A stretch of DNA of 64,000 bases. Origin: JAABPW01 sp037132275 (GTDB taxonomy: Bacteria > Verrucomicrobiota > Kiritimatiellia > CAIKKV01 > CAITUY01). The DNA is taken from positions 10,027 through 74,026 of the forward strand of contig JBAXPK010000004.1 in assembly GCA_037132275.1 (NCBI GenBank), read 5' to 3'. The notes under the pieces are model-generated. The model worked only from the letters and a program-made list of their open reading frames with translations, was not told the origin of the DNA and ran no database searches. Numbering within the stretch: the first letter of the stretch is position 1; every line of letters starts with the position of its first letter. This document shows positions 35,368-44,194 of this stretch, piece after piece. A program made the translations under genes and the position numbers.

Positions 35368-36021
35368 CTACCTCACCGACGCCGCTATGGCGAGCGCTTC
35401 CCGGGTCAACTGCTCGATCGTGCCCCAGTCCTTGGCCGCAATTCTGTTCTTCTCCACAATCCATGAGCCCCCGATGGCGGCAACAGACGGGCGTTCCAGA
35501 TAACTCCTCATATTATTCAGGCCAATCCCGCCCGTGGGTAGAAATCTAACACCGGTATGAGCATACGGCCCCTCGAGCGCCTTCAGCATGCTGACCCCAC
35601 CCGCTGTCTCGGCAGGGAAAAACTTGAGAATCCGGCAATTCAATGACAAAGCCTTCTCCACCTCGGACGGCGTCATCACCCCGGGGAACATCAGGATGCC
35701 GGCCGTGTCTGCGGCCTTGACCACGACTTCATTCAATCCCGGAGCCAGGGCGTAACTAGCCCCCGCCTCTGCGGCGCGCTTCACTTGGTCGGATCCAAGG
35801 ACGGTCCCCGCGCCCAGCAGGATTTCCGGGAAGCATTTGGCGATCCGCCGGATGGAGGCTTCCGCCGCCATTGTGCGGAAGGTGATTTCCATGATGTCTA
35901 GACCGGCCTTGAGTAAGGCCTCGGCCAACGGTTCGGCTTGGTCTTCATGATCCAACACAACCACTGGAATAATGCGTTTGCTGGTGATCCGTTTCAGCAT
36001 GGTCTTAAATTTATCGCTCAT
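35368..36021 (-). CDS. eda: KDPG/KHG aldolase
   Basis: 217 residues, the family length. It cleaves 2-keto-3-deoxy-6-phosphogluconate to pyruvate and glyceraldehyde 3-phosphate. Motifs: RIIPVVVLDHEDQAEPLAEAL at the N-terminus, GLDIMEITFRT (catalytic Glu), LGAGTVL, and the Schiff-base Lys in LKFFPAE, then FLPTGGI. ATG 36021 begins the homologous region. It lies 13 bases downstream of the KDG kinase gene, so both final steps of uronate breakdown are adjacent. Confidence 0.93.
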   Translation of the reverse strand: MSDKFKTMLKRITSKRIIPVVVLDHEDQAEPLAEALLKAGLDIMEITFRTMAAEASIRRIAKCFPEILLGAGTVLGSDQVKRAAEAGASYALAPGLNEVVVKAADTAGILMFPGVMTPSEVEKALSLNCRILKFFPAETAGGVSMLKALEGPYAHTGVRFLPTGGIGLNNMRSYLERPSVAAIGGSWIVEKNRIAAKDWGTIEQLTREALAIAASVR

Positions 36022-36034
36022 GGTGTGATCCCTC

Positions 36035-37132
36035 TTAGCGGATGACCCGCGCCCCTTTCCCCCGGATGATGGCTTCAACCTCTTTCACGGTTACCATGCT
36101 GGTATCGCCGGGCGTGGTCATGGCCAGCGCTCCATGGGCCGCGCCGTAGTCGACCGCCTCCTGCGGCGTTTTGCCGGACAGGAATCCATAGATCAGGCCC
36201 GAGGCGAAACTGTCGCCCCCGCCCACCCGGTCGAATATCTCCAGATTCTCCCGCATGAGGGACTGGTAAAACTCGCCCTCGACATACAGAATGGCGCCCC
36301 AATCGTTGATGGTCGCCGTTTTGGCATTACGCAGGGTCGTCGCCACGGCCTTGAAATTAGGGTACATTTTGACGGCATTAGCGATCATTTTTTTGAAGTT
36401 CGAGGGATCAATGTGGGAAATGTGCTCATCCAACCCCGGCACTTCAAATCCCAAGGCGGCTGTGAAATCCTCCTCATTTCCAATCATCACATCCACGAGC
36501 GAGGCAATCTTGCGATTGACCTCGACGGCGCGTTTGACACCTCCCTGTGACTTCCAGAGCGATGCCCGGAAGTTCAGGTCGTAGGAGATGAGGGTTCCTG
36601 CGGCCCGTGCCGCTTCCATTGCCTCAACAGTCAGGGCAGCCGTTGTGGCGGACAAGGCAGCAAAAATCCCTCCGCAGTGCAACCAGCGGGCACCCTCCTG
36701 CTGGAAGATTTTATTCCAGTCAATATCTCCCGGCTTGAGCTGGGACGCGGCGGTGTGACCGCGATCGGAGCATCCCACGGCCGCACGCAGGCCGAAACCG
36801 CGTTCTGTAAAGTTCAATCCCACTCTGGCGTCTTGGCCGATGCCGTCAAACGGAACCCATTTCACATGAGAAAGATCCACGCCGCCTTGCAGCATCAGAT
36901 CCTCCAGTAAATGCCCGATCTCGTTATCGGTCACTGCGGTCACTGCCGTCGTGGTGAGGCCGAAACACCGGCGCAGGCCGCGAATCACATTGTATTCACC
37001 CCCGCCTTCCCAGACCTTGAATTCACGAGTTGTCCGGATACGCCCATTGCCAGGATCCAAGCGCAACATCACCTCGCCCAACGACACCGCATCCCATTTG
37101 CAGGCTTCACGCGCCTTGACGACCAAACTCAT
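36035..37132 (-). CDS. kdgK: 2-keto-3-deoxygluconate kinase (PfkB family)
   Basis: 365 residues of the PfkB/ribokinase fold. The N-terminal DAVSLGEVMLRLDPG and GGGEYNV are typical of KDG kinases. The PfkB signature 2, DRVGGGDSFASGLIYG, carries the catalytic Asp. It phosphorylates KDG to KDPG, the substrate of the aldolase encoded next. The homologues' N-terminus is slightly shorter, and the first 12 residues may be an extension. It is preceded 21 bases upstream by the cupin gene. Confidence 0.88.
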   Translation of the reverse strand: MSLVVKAREACKWDAVSLGEVMLRLDPGNGRIRTTREFKVWEGGGEYNVIRGLRRCFGLTTTAVTAVTDNEIGHLLEDLMLQGGVDLSHVKWVPFDGIGQDARVGLNFTERGFGLRAAVGCSDRGHTAASQLKPGDIDWNKIFQQEGARWLHCGGIFAALSATTAALTVEAMEAARAAGTLISYDLNFRASLWKSQGGVKRAVEVNRKIASLVDVMIGNEEDFTAALGFEVPGLDEHISHIDPSNFKKMIANAVKMYPNFKAVATTLRNAKTATINDWGAILYVEGEFYQSLMRENLEIFDRVGGGDSFASGLIYGFLSGKTPQEAVDYGAAHGALAMTTPGDTSMVTVKEVEAIIRGKGARVIR

Positions 37133-37153
37133 GGTATGGTTCTCCTTAATGGC

Positions 37154-37603
37154 TCAGGGGTTCGGTTTTTCCGTGCATTGCTCGGTCGCCCCAACCGGCA
37201 GGGGAGGGGCCTCGACACCCGCTCTCGGTAGGGTCCCCGCCAGTTCCTGCTTCCAGTGTGCCACGTCACCCGCTGGCCCATAGGTATAAATCATTTTCAA
37301 AGGCGTTGACCCGAGATTTGAAATCTGATGAAAAACGCCGCTGGGGATATAAGCCGCCTGGCCCGCCGTCAGGATCTGGCGCTCGGTCCCGAGGCACATT
37401 TCGGCCTGGCCTTCGAGCACGAAATAGACCTCTTCCTGTTCCTGATTATGCCAAGGCACCTGGCCGCCATGAGGATCCAGGGTAACGAATCCGACTGCAA
37501 AGTGCTTGGCCTGGATGGGGGATATTCCCCCCACCACATTCTGGGTACGTCGTCGGGCCGGATAGCGCCGCCCTTCGATACTATTTAAGTCGGCTATAAT
37601 CAT
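37154..37603 (-). CDS. Single-domain cupin protein
   Basis: 149 residues with one cupin barrel. Motif 1 reads PWHNQEQEEVYFVLEGQAEM, with the metal-type His/Glu residues, and motif 2 reads IPSGVFHQISN. ATG 37603 with AAGGAAAT is the best start. It sits between a GH88 hydrolase and KDG kinase. A cupin in this position could perform the KdgF-type ring opening of unsaturated uronates (inference from context); sugar binding or isomerisation is also possible. The C-terminal 30 residues are Pro-rich and unlike the barrel. Confidence 0.75.
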   Translation of the reverse strand: MIIADLNSIEGRRYPARRRTQNVVGGISPIQAKHFAVGFVTLDPHGGQVPWHNQEQEEVYFVLEGQAEMCLGTERQILTAGQAAYIPSGVFHQISNLGSTPLKMIYTYGPAGDVAHWKQELAGTLPRAGVEAPPLPVGATEQCTEKPNP

Positions 37604-37620
37604 GGTGTATTTCCTTATTC

Positions 37621-38994
37621 TCAGCTTCCCCAAAAGGTCAGGTAAGGTTTGCTATCGATGATTCTCTGCACATAGAGCGCGGCCTCGCGGGCGTGGTAGT
37701 CGCCCCACATGCTCGACTCGCCGCAGGGAACCTTCTGTCCGCGCGGAATGGCATCCCAGCCGTTGGGGCGGTGGTAAACGGAATGGAGAATCAAGCCCTG
37801 ATGTTTGTTTCCAGTGCTAAGATAAGGCTCGCTGAGCAGGGAATCGAGAACCGTCAATCCCGCCTGCCAGTAGCGTTGGGCAGAAGCCTCGTTCGAAACA
37901 GCCAGGTATTTTCCCAGTCGTAGGAGTCCCTGCGCGGCAATGGCGGCGGCGGAACTGTCAACCGGCTCATGGATATTGAAGGGATCCGCAGGTCGGCGGA
38001 GATAATTTCCCATCCGGCTAAGACCCGGCGCACCGGTATCCCAGTAAGGAATACCGTCCGTGGGGGTGTTTTCAAGATAAAAATCCGCAGTGGCGGACGC
38101 TGCCTTCAGGAACACTTTTTCAATCGTCTTTCGTCCGCCATGGGGTTTCAGTTCGGCATCCGTGCGGGTGGCCAGGAATTCAAGTTGCTCAGCATAGCCG
38201 CAGAGAATCCAGGCCAATCCTCGCGTCCAGGTGGAGAAGGGGGAGAAGCCCTGCTGGGAATTGGGGCAGCGGAAACATCCGTCATTCAGATTGAAAATAC
38301 CCTCATGTGCCACGCGTCCACGGATATCATAGGCATCGCGTCCTTCTCCGTAATACACCACATAGCGAGCGGTTGTCAGGGCGTGTTGTATCAGCCGGTC
38401 CAAAAGTGATGTTTTCTGATCATTCTCACCCATCAGGGCATGTCCCAGTTTGTGACTTACCGCCAGGGCGCGCAGGGATCGGATCGTGTCGGCAAACAGC
38501 GAATGCGGGCCGTTGAAGGAATAAATATACCCCCCGTCCTTGAGTGCGGTCCAACGCCGCGCCTGCACAGCGCCCGAGACTTTCATCGCGAGTTCATAAT
38601 AGGCCTGCTCCCAGTGAGTCGCGGGGAACCGCCCCTCGGCGGCAAGCCGCAATAGATGGCCGTACGTGCTGACATTATTGAATCCGTGGTCGTGAACACC
38701 AAAATGAGTCAGGTGCGGGGTCATGCGCGCAACTGTTTTGGTTCGGCCCAGATCGAGAAATTCAGATTCCCCGGTGGCATCGAATTGAATCAACGGCGCG
38801 CCATATTGAAATCCCTGGGTCCATTCCGTCCATCCGCGCGACGTGTAAAGACCCTGCCGGGTGAAGACCGGCGCCCCCCTGGTCTCGTCATAATCGTGTT
38901 CGATCCGTCGAATTTTATCTCCGGACAATTCCCAGAACCGGTTCAGTTTGCGCCGGAGGCTGGACGTCGACAGGGTCTTGTTAATTTTGATCAT
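37621..38994 (-). CDS. GH88-family unsaturated glucuronyl hydrolase
   Basis: 457 residues, an (alpha/alpha)6-barrel family. Recognisable regions: HFGVHDHGFNNVSTYGHLLRL (usual HDLGF), LFADTIRSLRALA with the proposed catalytic Asp, FSTWTRGLAWILCGYAEQL, DSSAAAIAAQGLLRL, and the C-terminal GESSMWGDYHAREAALY. The enzyme removes a 4,5-unsaturated uronic acid left by polysaccharide lyases. No signal peptide is seen, so it probably acts in the cytoplasm on imported oligosaccharides. It starts 1 base from the regulator's stop, so they are co-transcribed. Confidence 0.88.
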   Translation of the reverse strand: MIKINKTLSTSSLRRKLNRFWELSGDKIRRIEHDYDETRGAPVFTRQGLYTSRGWTEWTQGFQYGAPLIQFDATGESEFLDLGRTKTVARMTPHLTHFGVHDHGFNNVSTYGHLLRLAAEGRFPATHWEQAYYELAMKVSGAVQARRWTALKDGGYIYSFNGPHSLFADTIRSLRALAVSHKLGHALMGENDQKTSLLDRLIQHALTTARYVVYYGEGRDAYDIRGRVAHEGIFNLNDGCFRCPNSQQGFSPFSTWTRGLAWILCGYAEQLEFLATRTDAELKPHGGRKTIEKVFLKAASATADFYLENTPTDGIPYWDTGAPGLSRMGNYLRRPADPFNIHEPVDSSAAAIAAQGLLRLGKYLAVSNEASAQRYWQAGLTVLDSLLSEPYLSTGNKHQGLILHSVYHRPNGWDAIPRGQKVPCGESSMWGDYHAREAALYVQRIIDSKPYLTFWGS

Positions 38995-38995
38995 A

Positions 38996-39571
38996 TTAGA
39001 AGCGTTTGCCTTTCCGCAGGTGCAGGATCAGAATCTGGCAGTCTTCCATTACTTCATAAGAATGTTCGAGGATAGCATCAAATTGGACGCATTCGCCAAC
39101 CTTAAGTACGGGTTGTTCATGGGGCAATTGCAGTTTGATTTTCCCGCGTAACACCCAGCATACCTCCAGATCGTCATGATGGATCTCGGGATTCGAGACT
39201 TTTCCCCCTGCCTTGGCCTCCCCCAACAACGCGCGGATATTGCCGTATTGAATATCCCGGAAGGTGAAGGCACCGGAACGGTGGCTGGATTCACTGGCGC
39301 GGTGAGACGTTCGCGATTCCGCGAGCATGAGTAGATCCGTGACCGTCATGCCAAACGCCCGGCTTAAGCTGAAAAGCGTGGTCAATTCGGCGGAGGTCTG
39401 ATTACGTTCCAGTTTTGAAATAACCGACGGGGAAACACCCGTTCTGGACGAAAGCACATCAATGGTCAATCCCTCACGCTTTCGCAATTCGCGCAGGATC
39501 GCAAAATCATACATCCGATCAACGGTATTGTGCGATTTTTGGGTTTGCTTGATCGCCATAGCCATTCTCAT
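38996..39571 (-). CDS. XRE-family transcriptional regulator with C-terminal cupin domain
   Basis: 191 residues. A lambda-repressor-like helix-turn-helix (about 25-80; LSSRTGVSPSVISKLERNQTSAELTTLFSLSRAFG) is joined to a cupin barrel (about 105-185; HHDDLEVCWVLRGKIKLQL...). This architecture senses a small metabolite in the barrel. It heads the uronate/xylose array and probably controls it. Start is uncertain: ATG codons at 39571, 39565 and 39559 are in frame. An inverted repeat at 39567-39586 overlaps the first and could be its operator. Confidence 0.85.
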   Translation of the reverse strand: MRMAMAIKQTQKSHNTVDRMYDFAILRELRKREGLTIDVLSSRTGVSPSVISKLERNQTSAELTTLFSLSRAFGMTVTDLLMLAESRTSHRASESSHRSGAFTFRDIQYGNIRALLGEAKAGGKVSNPEIHHDDLEVCWVLRGKIKLQLPHEQPVLKVGECVQFDAILEHSYEVMEDCQILILHLRKGKRF

Positions 39572-39586
39572 TCAATAAATAATGAG
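39567..39586. promoter_or_regulatory. Candidate operator of the XRE-cupin regulator
   Basis: Perfect arms CTCATT and AATGAG flank an 8-base AT-rich centre, right at the regulator's start codon. Two CGTCAA direct repeats lie just outside (39598 and 39612). Autoregulation is plausible but the arms are short. Confidence 0.3.
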
Positions 39587-39635
39587 TAAATATATATCGT
39601 CAAAGAATGTTCGTCAAGACCTTATCGTTTAGAAT

Positions 39636-39779
39636 ATGAATCTGGCGCATACCATCCTCGACGGGAACACTCGTCAGGGCCATTATGTTCGCACCCATAT
39701 GGCCCGGGAAGTCCACGGCATGGGGTGGTGGGGCGAGGGGAAAAGCGAGTTTTTCATGGATAGTGACGGGGAGCAATAA
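39636..39779 (+). pseudogene. Fragment of a DUF2961-family glycan protein
   Basis: A 47-codon frame closed by an in-frame stop just before it and a TAA at 39777. It encodes TILDGN...GHYVRTHMA and GMGWWGEGKSEFFMD. These match the DUF2961 core, which reads close to 'ILDG..G.GhYvgT.la....gWWGEGe..fy.DG'. A full member has over 300 residues with GTGTEDYF soon after; here the frame stops instead. It is best read as the remnant of a deleted gene beside a DUF4091 gene. A functional small peptide is less likely. Confidence 0.5.
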
Positions 39780-39795
39780 AGGAGTTCTGATAAAA

Positions 39796-41502
39796 ATGAA
39801 AAGTCATATATGTGTAGTGGGCGCTGTGTTGCTGACGTCCAACGCCATGATGGGCATTGCCTTGGCGACGGATCAGTCCTTGGCCGTCTGGTGCGTGGGG
39901 GAATCAACCAAAGTAAAACCGCCCGATCTGCCGCAGGAGAAGAACCTTACATGGAGCGGCGCATCCAGGACGGTCACTCTCGGTAGCGCCCGAAATGAAT
40001 ACGTCGCTTTCCAGATCGCGATCCGCAGCCTGAAGGAAGCCGTGCAGGGTGTTACCGTTGTTGCCGGAGATCTTGTAGGGCCTGGGCGGTCGGTCATACC
40101 CGCCGCCAACATCGACCTGTTCGTCGAGCATTATTTGAAAGTCAGGATTCCCTCCAGGGGGGATGCCACGCATATTCTAAGCGGGGCGACGACCGGTGAA
40201 CATCCTACCCAGATGATCCCGTTCAACGCCGGGAAATACGGTGCCCCTTTCACGATCGGTGCCGGGCGGAATCAGCCGGTCTGGGTTGATGTCTATGTTC
40301 CGGAAGACGCCATACCAGGCAATTACACCGGCCTCTTCACGGTCAAGGCCGGAGACAAGACCATGTCAGAGATCAAGGTTGACCTCACAGTCTGGAATTT
40401 CACGCTCCCGCACGAGACGCACTTCCGCACCTACCTTTACACGGGCCCCGAAGAACTGCGCTGGGCTCACCGGCTGCCGTTCGATATGAACAATCCTGTT
40501 TGGGGCACGCTCGAGGACAAATACTTCCAGATGGCGCACCAGCACCGCCTTAATTTCAATCCTGCCGGAGGAACCGGGCTTGAAGAAGTCCTCCAGCGTT
40601 ACTTCCCGTACTATGACGGCAGTGCCTTCAAAGATCGTGTTGGCAAAGGAGTTGGCCAGAATCTGGCCTGCATTACGCCTCAGGGTGACAGCGAAGCGGA
40701 CCTCAAGAACTATGCCCGGAAGATCGTCGAAGCCTGTGAGGCCCGGAAGATCAAGAGCATGATCATCAGCTATATGTGGGATGAACCCCATTCCGATGCC
40801 GATTTCGCGCAGTCAAAGAAACGGTGTAAATGGGTGCATGAAGCCGTCGGCAAGAAACTGCTCACATTCATCGCCACGCCTCAATGGCAGAGATACGATC
40901 CCGGTGACGTTAACATCTTTTCCGAACCGTCTGCGGCGGATATCCCGAAAATCGTAGCGCGCGGTGATGCCGTGTGGGCGGTCAACGCCGGCTATGGCGC
41001 CGGCCCTTACGTGGATGCGCCTGGTTATGGTGGCCGATCCATCGTGCTCATGAACTGGAAAATGAAACTCGGCGGCTGGCAGTTCTGGGACTGCTGCTAT
41101 TGGGTGGATAAACAGAACCTCCAGAAAAAAGGACTAAAAACCGCCATGATTAATGCCAATCCGGAACAGTGGCTGACGGATCTATGGAACGACCCCATGA
41201 CTTTTGATGAAATGCGCAAGCCTGGCTATCCTGAGCGCGATGCCATCCGGATCAACGGGGACGGGGTATTGTTCTATCCCGGGCATGATATCGGAATTGA
41301 GGGCCCGATTGCCAGTTACGCCATGAAGTCCCTCAGGCGGGGGGCGCAGGACTATGAATACCTGTGGCTCCTCCGGCAACAGGACAAAGAACCGCAGGCC
41401 AATGCCATATTGGAAACGGTTTGTCCCAGCCCCGGAAGGTGGGTGGAAGATGCTGAAGCTTGGGACAAGGCCAGGCTTTCATGGGCCAAATTACTGAATT
41501 AA
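39796..41502 (+). CDS. Secreted DUF4091-family glycoside-hydrolase-like protein
   Basis: 568 residues with a signal peptide (about 1-24, ending IALA). An N-terminal beta domain (about 40-200; ARNEYVAFQIAIRSL is typical) precedes a TIM-barrel-like half with SYMWDEPHSDADFAQSKK. A C-terminal DUF4091 segment follows (GGWQFWDCCYW, INGDGVLFYPG, MKSLRRGAQDYEYLWLL). The WDEP acid is a likely catalytic residue. Family members are predicted glycosidases of unproved specificity. AAAGGAGT precedes ATG 39796. It is divergent from the uronate/xylose array and follows a DUF2961 remnant. Confidence 0.8.
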   Translation: MKSHICVVGAVLLTSNAMMGIALATDQSLAVWCVGESTKVKPPDLPQEKNLTWSGASRTVTLGSARNEYVAFQIAIRSLKEAVQGVTVVAGDLVGPGRSVIPAANIDLFVEHYLKVRIPSRGDATHILSGATTGEHPTQMIPFNAGKYGAPFTIGAGRNQPVWVDVYVPEDAIPGNYTGLFTVKAGDKTMSEIKVDLTVWNFTLPHETHFRTYLYTGPEELRWAHRLPFDMNNPVWGTLEDKYFQMAHQHRLNFNPAGGTGLEEVLQRYFPYYDGSAFKDRVGKGVGQNLACITPQGDSEADLKNYARKIVEACEARKIKSMIISYMWDEPHSDADFAQSKKRCKWVHEAVGKKLLTFIATPQWQRYDPGDVNIFSEPSAADIPKIVARGDAVWAVNAGYGAGPYVDAPGYGGRSIVLMNWKMKLGGWQFWDCCYWVDKQNLQKKGLKTAMINANPEQWLTDLWNDPMTFDEMRKPGYPERDAIRINGDGVLFYPGHDIGIEGPIASYAMKSLRRGAQDYEYLWLLRQQDKEPQANAILETVCPSPGRWVEDAEAWDKARLSWAKLLN

Positions 41503-41774
41503 GGAGACCAGAACATCATGCTTCGAGTCACAATTGCAAGAAGCACCTGCATCAAATCGATGCAACATCGACTGTGGCAAGACGGTGGGCGCCTGAATCC
41601 TTGGCGAAAAAAAGGTTGATTCTGAAAAAGTGTAGGGTATTGTATGCGGACTCTTTTTGAGGCAAAAACTCGTGTCAACGGCACGGTAGCGGCACGGGAC
41701 GGTTTTTCAGGGAGAGGGAAGAGGTTTCAGGGCAAGCCATAAGTTGTTCAGAACTAACCTCTTGCAATCACAGC

Positions 41775-41850
<76 letters not shown>

Positions 41851-41862
41851 TTAACTGGCGGA

Positions 41863-43851
41863 TTATAGCCTAGTCACCAAGTTACACTTGAGTACGCGGA
41901 AGCTAGTGACTGGGATCTTCCAGAGTTCGCCAGGGATAGGTGAATTTGCCCAGGCGCCCCAATCCGTTCCCAGATTCTGGAAGTAGGTTTTAAACGACGA
42001 GCTATTGTCGGAAACAATCATTCCGTATTTTTGCATGGCGCGCGCAACAACCTTGGTTTCGGGTGAAAGCTTTAGGGCATCAAGATCCAGGTTTGGATCA
42101 AGTTGCAGGCGGGAACCCTCGGGAATATAGGCTGTCCCAATGCCCCAACCATCCGTTCTGCACGCCGGGATGCAAACCTGTTCCTTTTGTCCGTTCAATG
42201 TGCATATCCGGTTTACAGGTGTTGCGCAAAGAATGGCGTGTGTGATTTCGCCAGCTGCGATTTCCTCCGGCCGGATAATGCCCCCAATCCAGGGCACACC
42301 GGCTCCGTTGGAGCCACGGGCCCACCAATAGGAGCCCGAGAATGGGGTATTGCAACCGACTCCGTTCAGATCCCAAATGCTGATTGTACTGGCAATGTAA
42401 TTGCCGTTTGTGTCCATGCCGAACCGGGAGAACTCCCAGCTCTTTCGCGCAACTGGGTCCACCATCACCATGTGTCCGTCTTGCTCAGGATCTGGCCAGA
42501 TACCCGCCGGCATGGGGATATTCTCGATAATGCCATCAGCGTTCGGGTCCACGTCGGGGCTCCTTGGCCCCTTGCTCGAATAAACGTTCACTTTCCGGGC
42601 TTGCGTGGAGTCAATCACGTGAACGGGTGTTGTCCATTTCACGAAGTCGGCGCCAAAGAAAGGTGTCGTGGCGCTGAGGTTGGCGATCATCAGGGCGGAG
42701 TCGGGGTCAATCTCCGGGGTTGCAGAAATGGGTGTGTTCCAGAGGGAGGAGTTTGAGAAAGGTTTAAAATTGGCTGGCAGCGACATTCCCAGGTATGCAG
42801 GGGCGAGAGTCGTGACGCTGGTTTGTCCGCGGGTTACGAGATAGATGCGGGTGCGGACGGACGGGATACTGGGTCGCGCGGAACTGCCTTTATCAGTCCA
42901 TTCCAGAACGCTGCAGCTATTAACCGGGATGTCGGCCTGGGCAAGAGTCCACCCGTTTGTGCTATTAAATGAACCGGTCAGTGCCACATCTTGGTAGTAG
43001 ACGCAGACCGTTGCGTTGTCCGGCATTCCCGCTGTCCCCATGATTACTGTAACGGCTTGGCCATCCTGACTGAATCGGAGTCGGGCAATATTGGGCACTC
43101 CTGTCGCGGTGGGGAAGGGATTGGGATAAGGACGCGACACCTTCCAGGTTATGGCGGTGCCCGATTGGTTATCGTACCAGAGAGCCTCGCCGATGTTCAT
43201 ATATCCGTCAACGGATGTGTTGTTGGCGTTATACCAGGTGCCGACGGAAATTGTGCGCCTGCCGGACTTCCGGGTGATGGGTGCGGAAATGCGGCCACGG
43301 ATATCATAGGGGTAGCCAAGAATGTTCAGGTGCGGACTAGCGGTGATGGAGACCGAATCCGAAACAATGATCTCGCCCGCCACAAACACCGATTGTGTAA
43401 CCGAATGTTGGTTTTTGATCCAGAATCCTTCTCCCGGCAAAATGAAGGCTGGTGAACGCATCAATCCGGAAGTTGTTGATTCAACCCACGATCCATCAAG
43501 TGCGAGATTGCCCGAGCCTGCAAGCCTGTAAATGATTCTGTATTGCTGTGAGACTGGATCCCACTTAAGGATTTGGTCGGCAGTGGCGGCATTGGTGCCC
43601 GCAGTGAGTTGCCCGGACAAGATGGATTGAATGGAGGGATCGGAAAGGGCGAAGGGAATCGAACATAATGCTAGTTTATTGGCCGGAACAGAGACTCTGA
43701 TGAACCCGACAGGCTTCGACACAACATTAGGGGGCAAACCAGCCGCGCTCGTGATCGTTCCCGACAGGGAAGCCATCAGTGAGGAACATCCTGTTATGAC
43801 GGCCAGCAGCTTGTAACAAAGTTTTCGCCCGCTATTTTGAAAGATTCTCAT
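41863..43851 (-). CDS. Secreted 'WNTPI' family protein, long form
   Basis: 662 residues with an N-terminal signal (about 1-38). Residues about 40-345 form a beta-rich region with SWVESTTSGLMRSPAFILPGEGFWIKN, like N-terminal domains of Verrucomicrobia secreted proteins. Residues about 370-662 are shared with the protein at 52936-53973: WNTPI, DPDS, KWT.PV, DGHMV.VD, WW..G..G.G.P..GG..RPEE, PVNR, RTDG.GIG, YIPEG.RLQLDP, YFQN.G. The shared His, Asp and Cys residues suggest an enzyme or polymer binder, but I cannot name the family. GGAGGAAAATA is a strong ribosome site. It is divergent from the exopolysaccharide genes. Confidence 0.75.
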   Translation of the reverse strand: MRIFQNSGRKLCYKLLAVITGCSSLMASLSGTITSAAGLPPNVVSKPVGFIRVSVPANKLALCSIPFALSDPSIQSILSGQLTAGTNAATADQILKWDPVSQQYRIIYRLAGSGNLALDGSWVESTTSGLMRSPAFILPGEGFWIKNQHSVTQSVFVAGEIIVSDSVSITASPHLNILGYPYDIRGRISAPITRKSGRRTISVGTWYNANNTSVDGYMNIGEALWYDNQSGTAITWKVSRPYPNPFPTATGVPNIARLRFSQDGQAVTVIMGTAGMPDNATVCVYYQDVALTGSFNSTNGWTLAQADIPVNSCSVLEWTDKGSSARPSIPSVRTRIYLVTRGQTSVTTLAPAYLGMSLPANFKPFSNSSLWNTPISATPEIDPDSALMIANLSATTPFFGADFVKWTTPVHVIDSTQARKVNVYSSKGPRSPDVDPNADGIIENIPMPAGIWPDPEQDGHMVMVDPVARKSWEFSRFGMDTNGNYIASTISIWDLNGVGCNTPFSGSYWWARGSNGAGVPWIGGIIRPEEIAAGEITHAILCATPVNRICTLNGQKEQVCIPACRTDGWGIGTAYIPEGSRLQLDPNLDLDALKLSPETKVVARAMQKYGMIVSDNSSSFKTYFQNLGTDWGAWANSPIPGELWKIPVTSFRVLKCNLVTRL

Positions 43852-44194
43852 TATTTTCCTCCATGCCGTCTGGTAGTTAGGGATTTTCGCCTCCTGAGTG
43901 ATCCGTAGAAATATAAAAAGCACAATTCGTGCCGGGCGAGTCGGGTGTCAGCTTGAAACCTCAATTATTGGGCTATATTCCCTGTGTTTTGGCTGGACTA
44001 TTTGTTTTAAGGAACAGCTGAATCATGGCGTAATTCTTATATATGATTACGAATGAAGTTTGGAGGGGACGCATTGCGTAATTATTTGTATTGCTGAAGT
44101 GTTTTGAAGATGTAATATGTTTCTAGTAGTGCGATTTCTGGAGAGATCCTGTAGTAGCTTGATGCCTATTAATTTTTAAGGGAAAGAGATTGCC
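43852..44194. promoter_or_regulatory. Divergent regulatory region of the exopolysaccharide cluster
   Basis: This 343-base gap holds no gene. It is more AT-rich than its neighbours. It contains an inverted repeat CGTAAT/ATTACG (44029-44051), a direct repeat of GCGTAATT (44028 and 44076), and a weak promoter-like pair TTGCTG/TAATAT (44091 and 44113, 16-base spacing). The ribosome site for the first gene is AAGGGAAAGAG at 44178. No sigma-54 consensus was found. Confidence 0.35.

Noticed and set aside
41518..41619. 33-codon frame after the DUF4091 gene
   Set aside because: AAGGAG is 11 bases from the ATG, the peptide is basic with no recognisable feature, and chance is likely.
41640..41720. Possible terminator after the DUF4091 gene
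   Set aside because: T-runs are present but no stem with adequate pairing precedes them.
44058..44080. Sigma-54-like TGGAGG...TTGC before the exopolysaccharide cluster
   Set aside because: The GG to GC spacing is two bases too long and the -24 box is poor.
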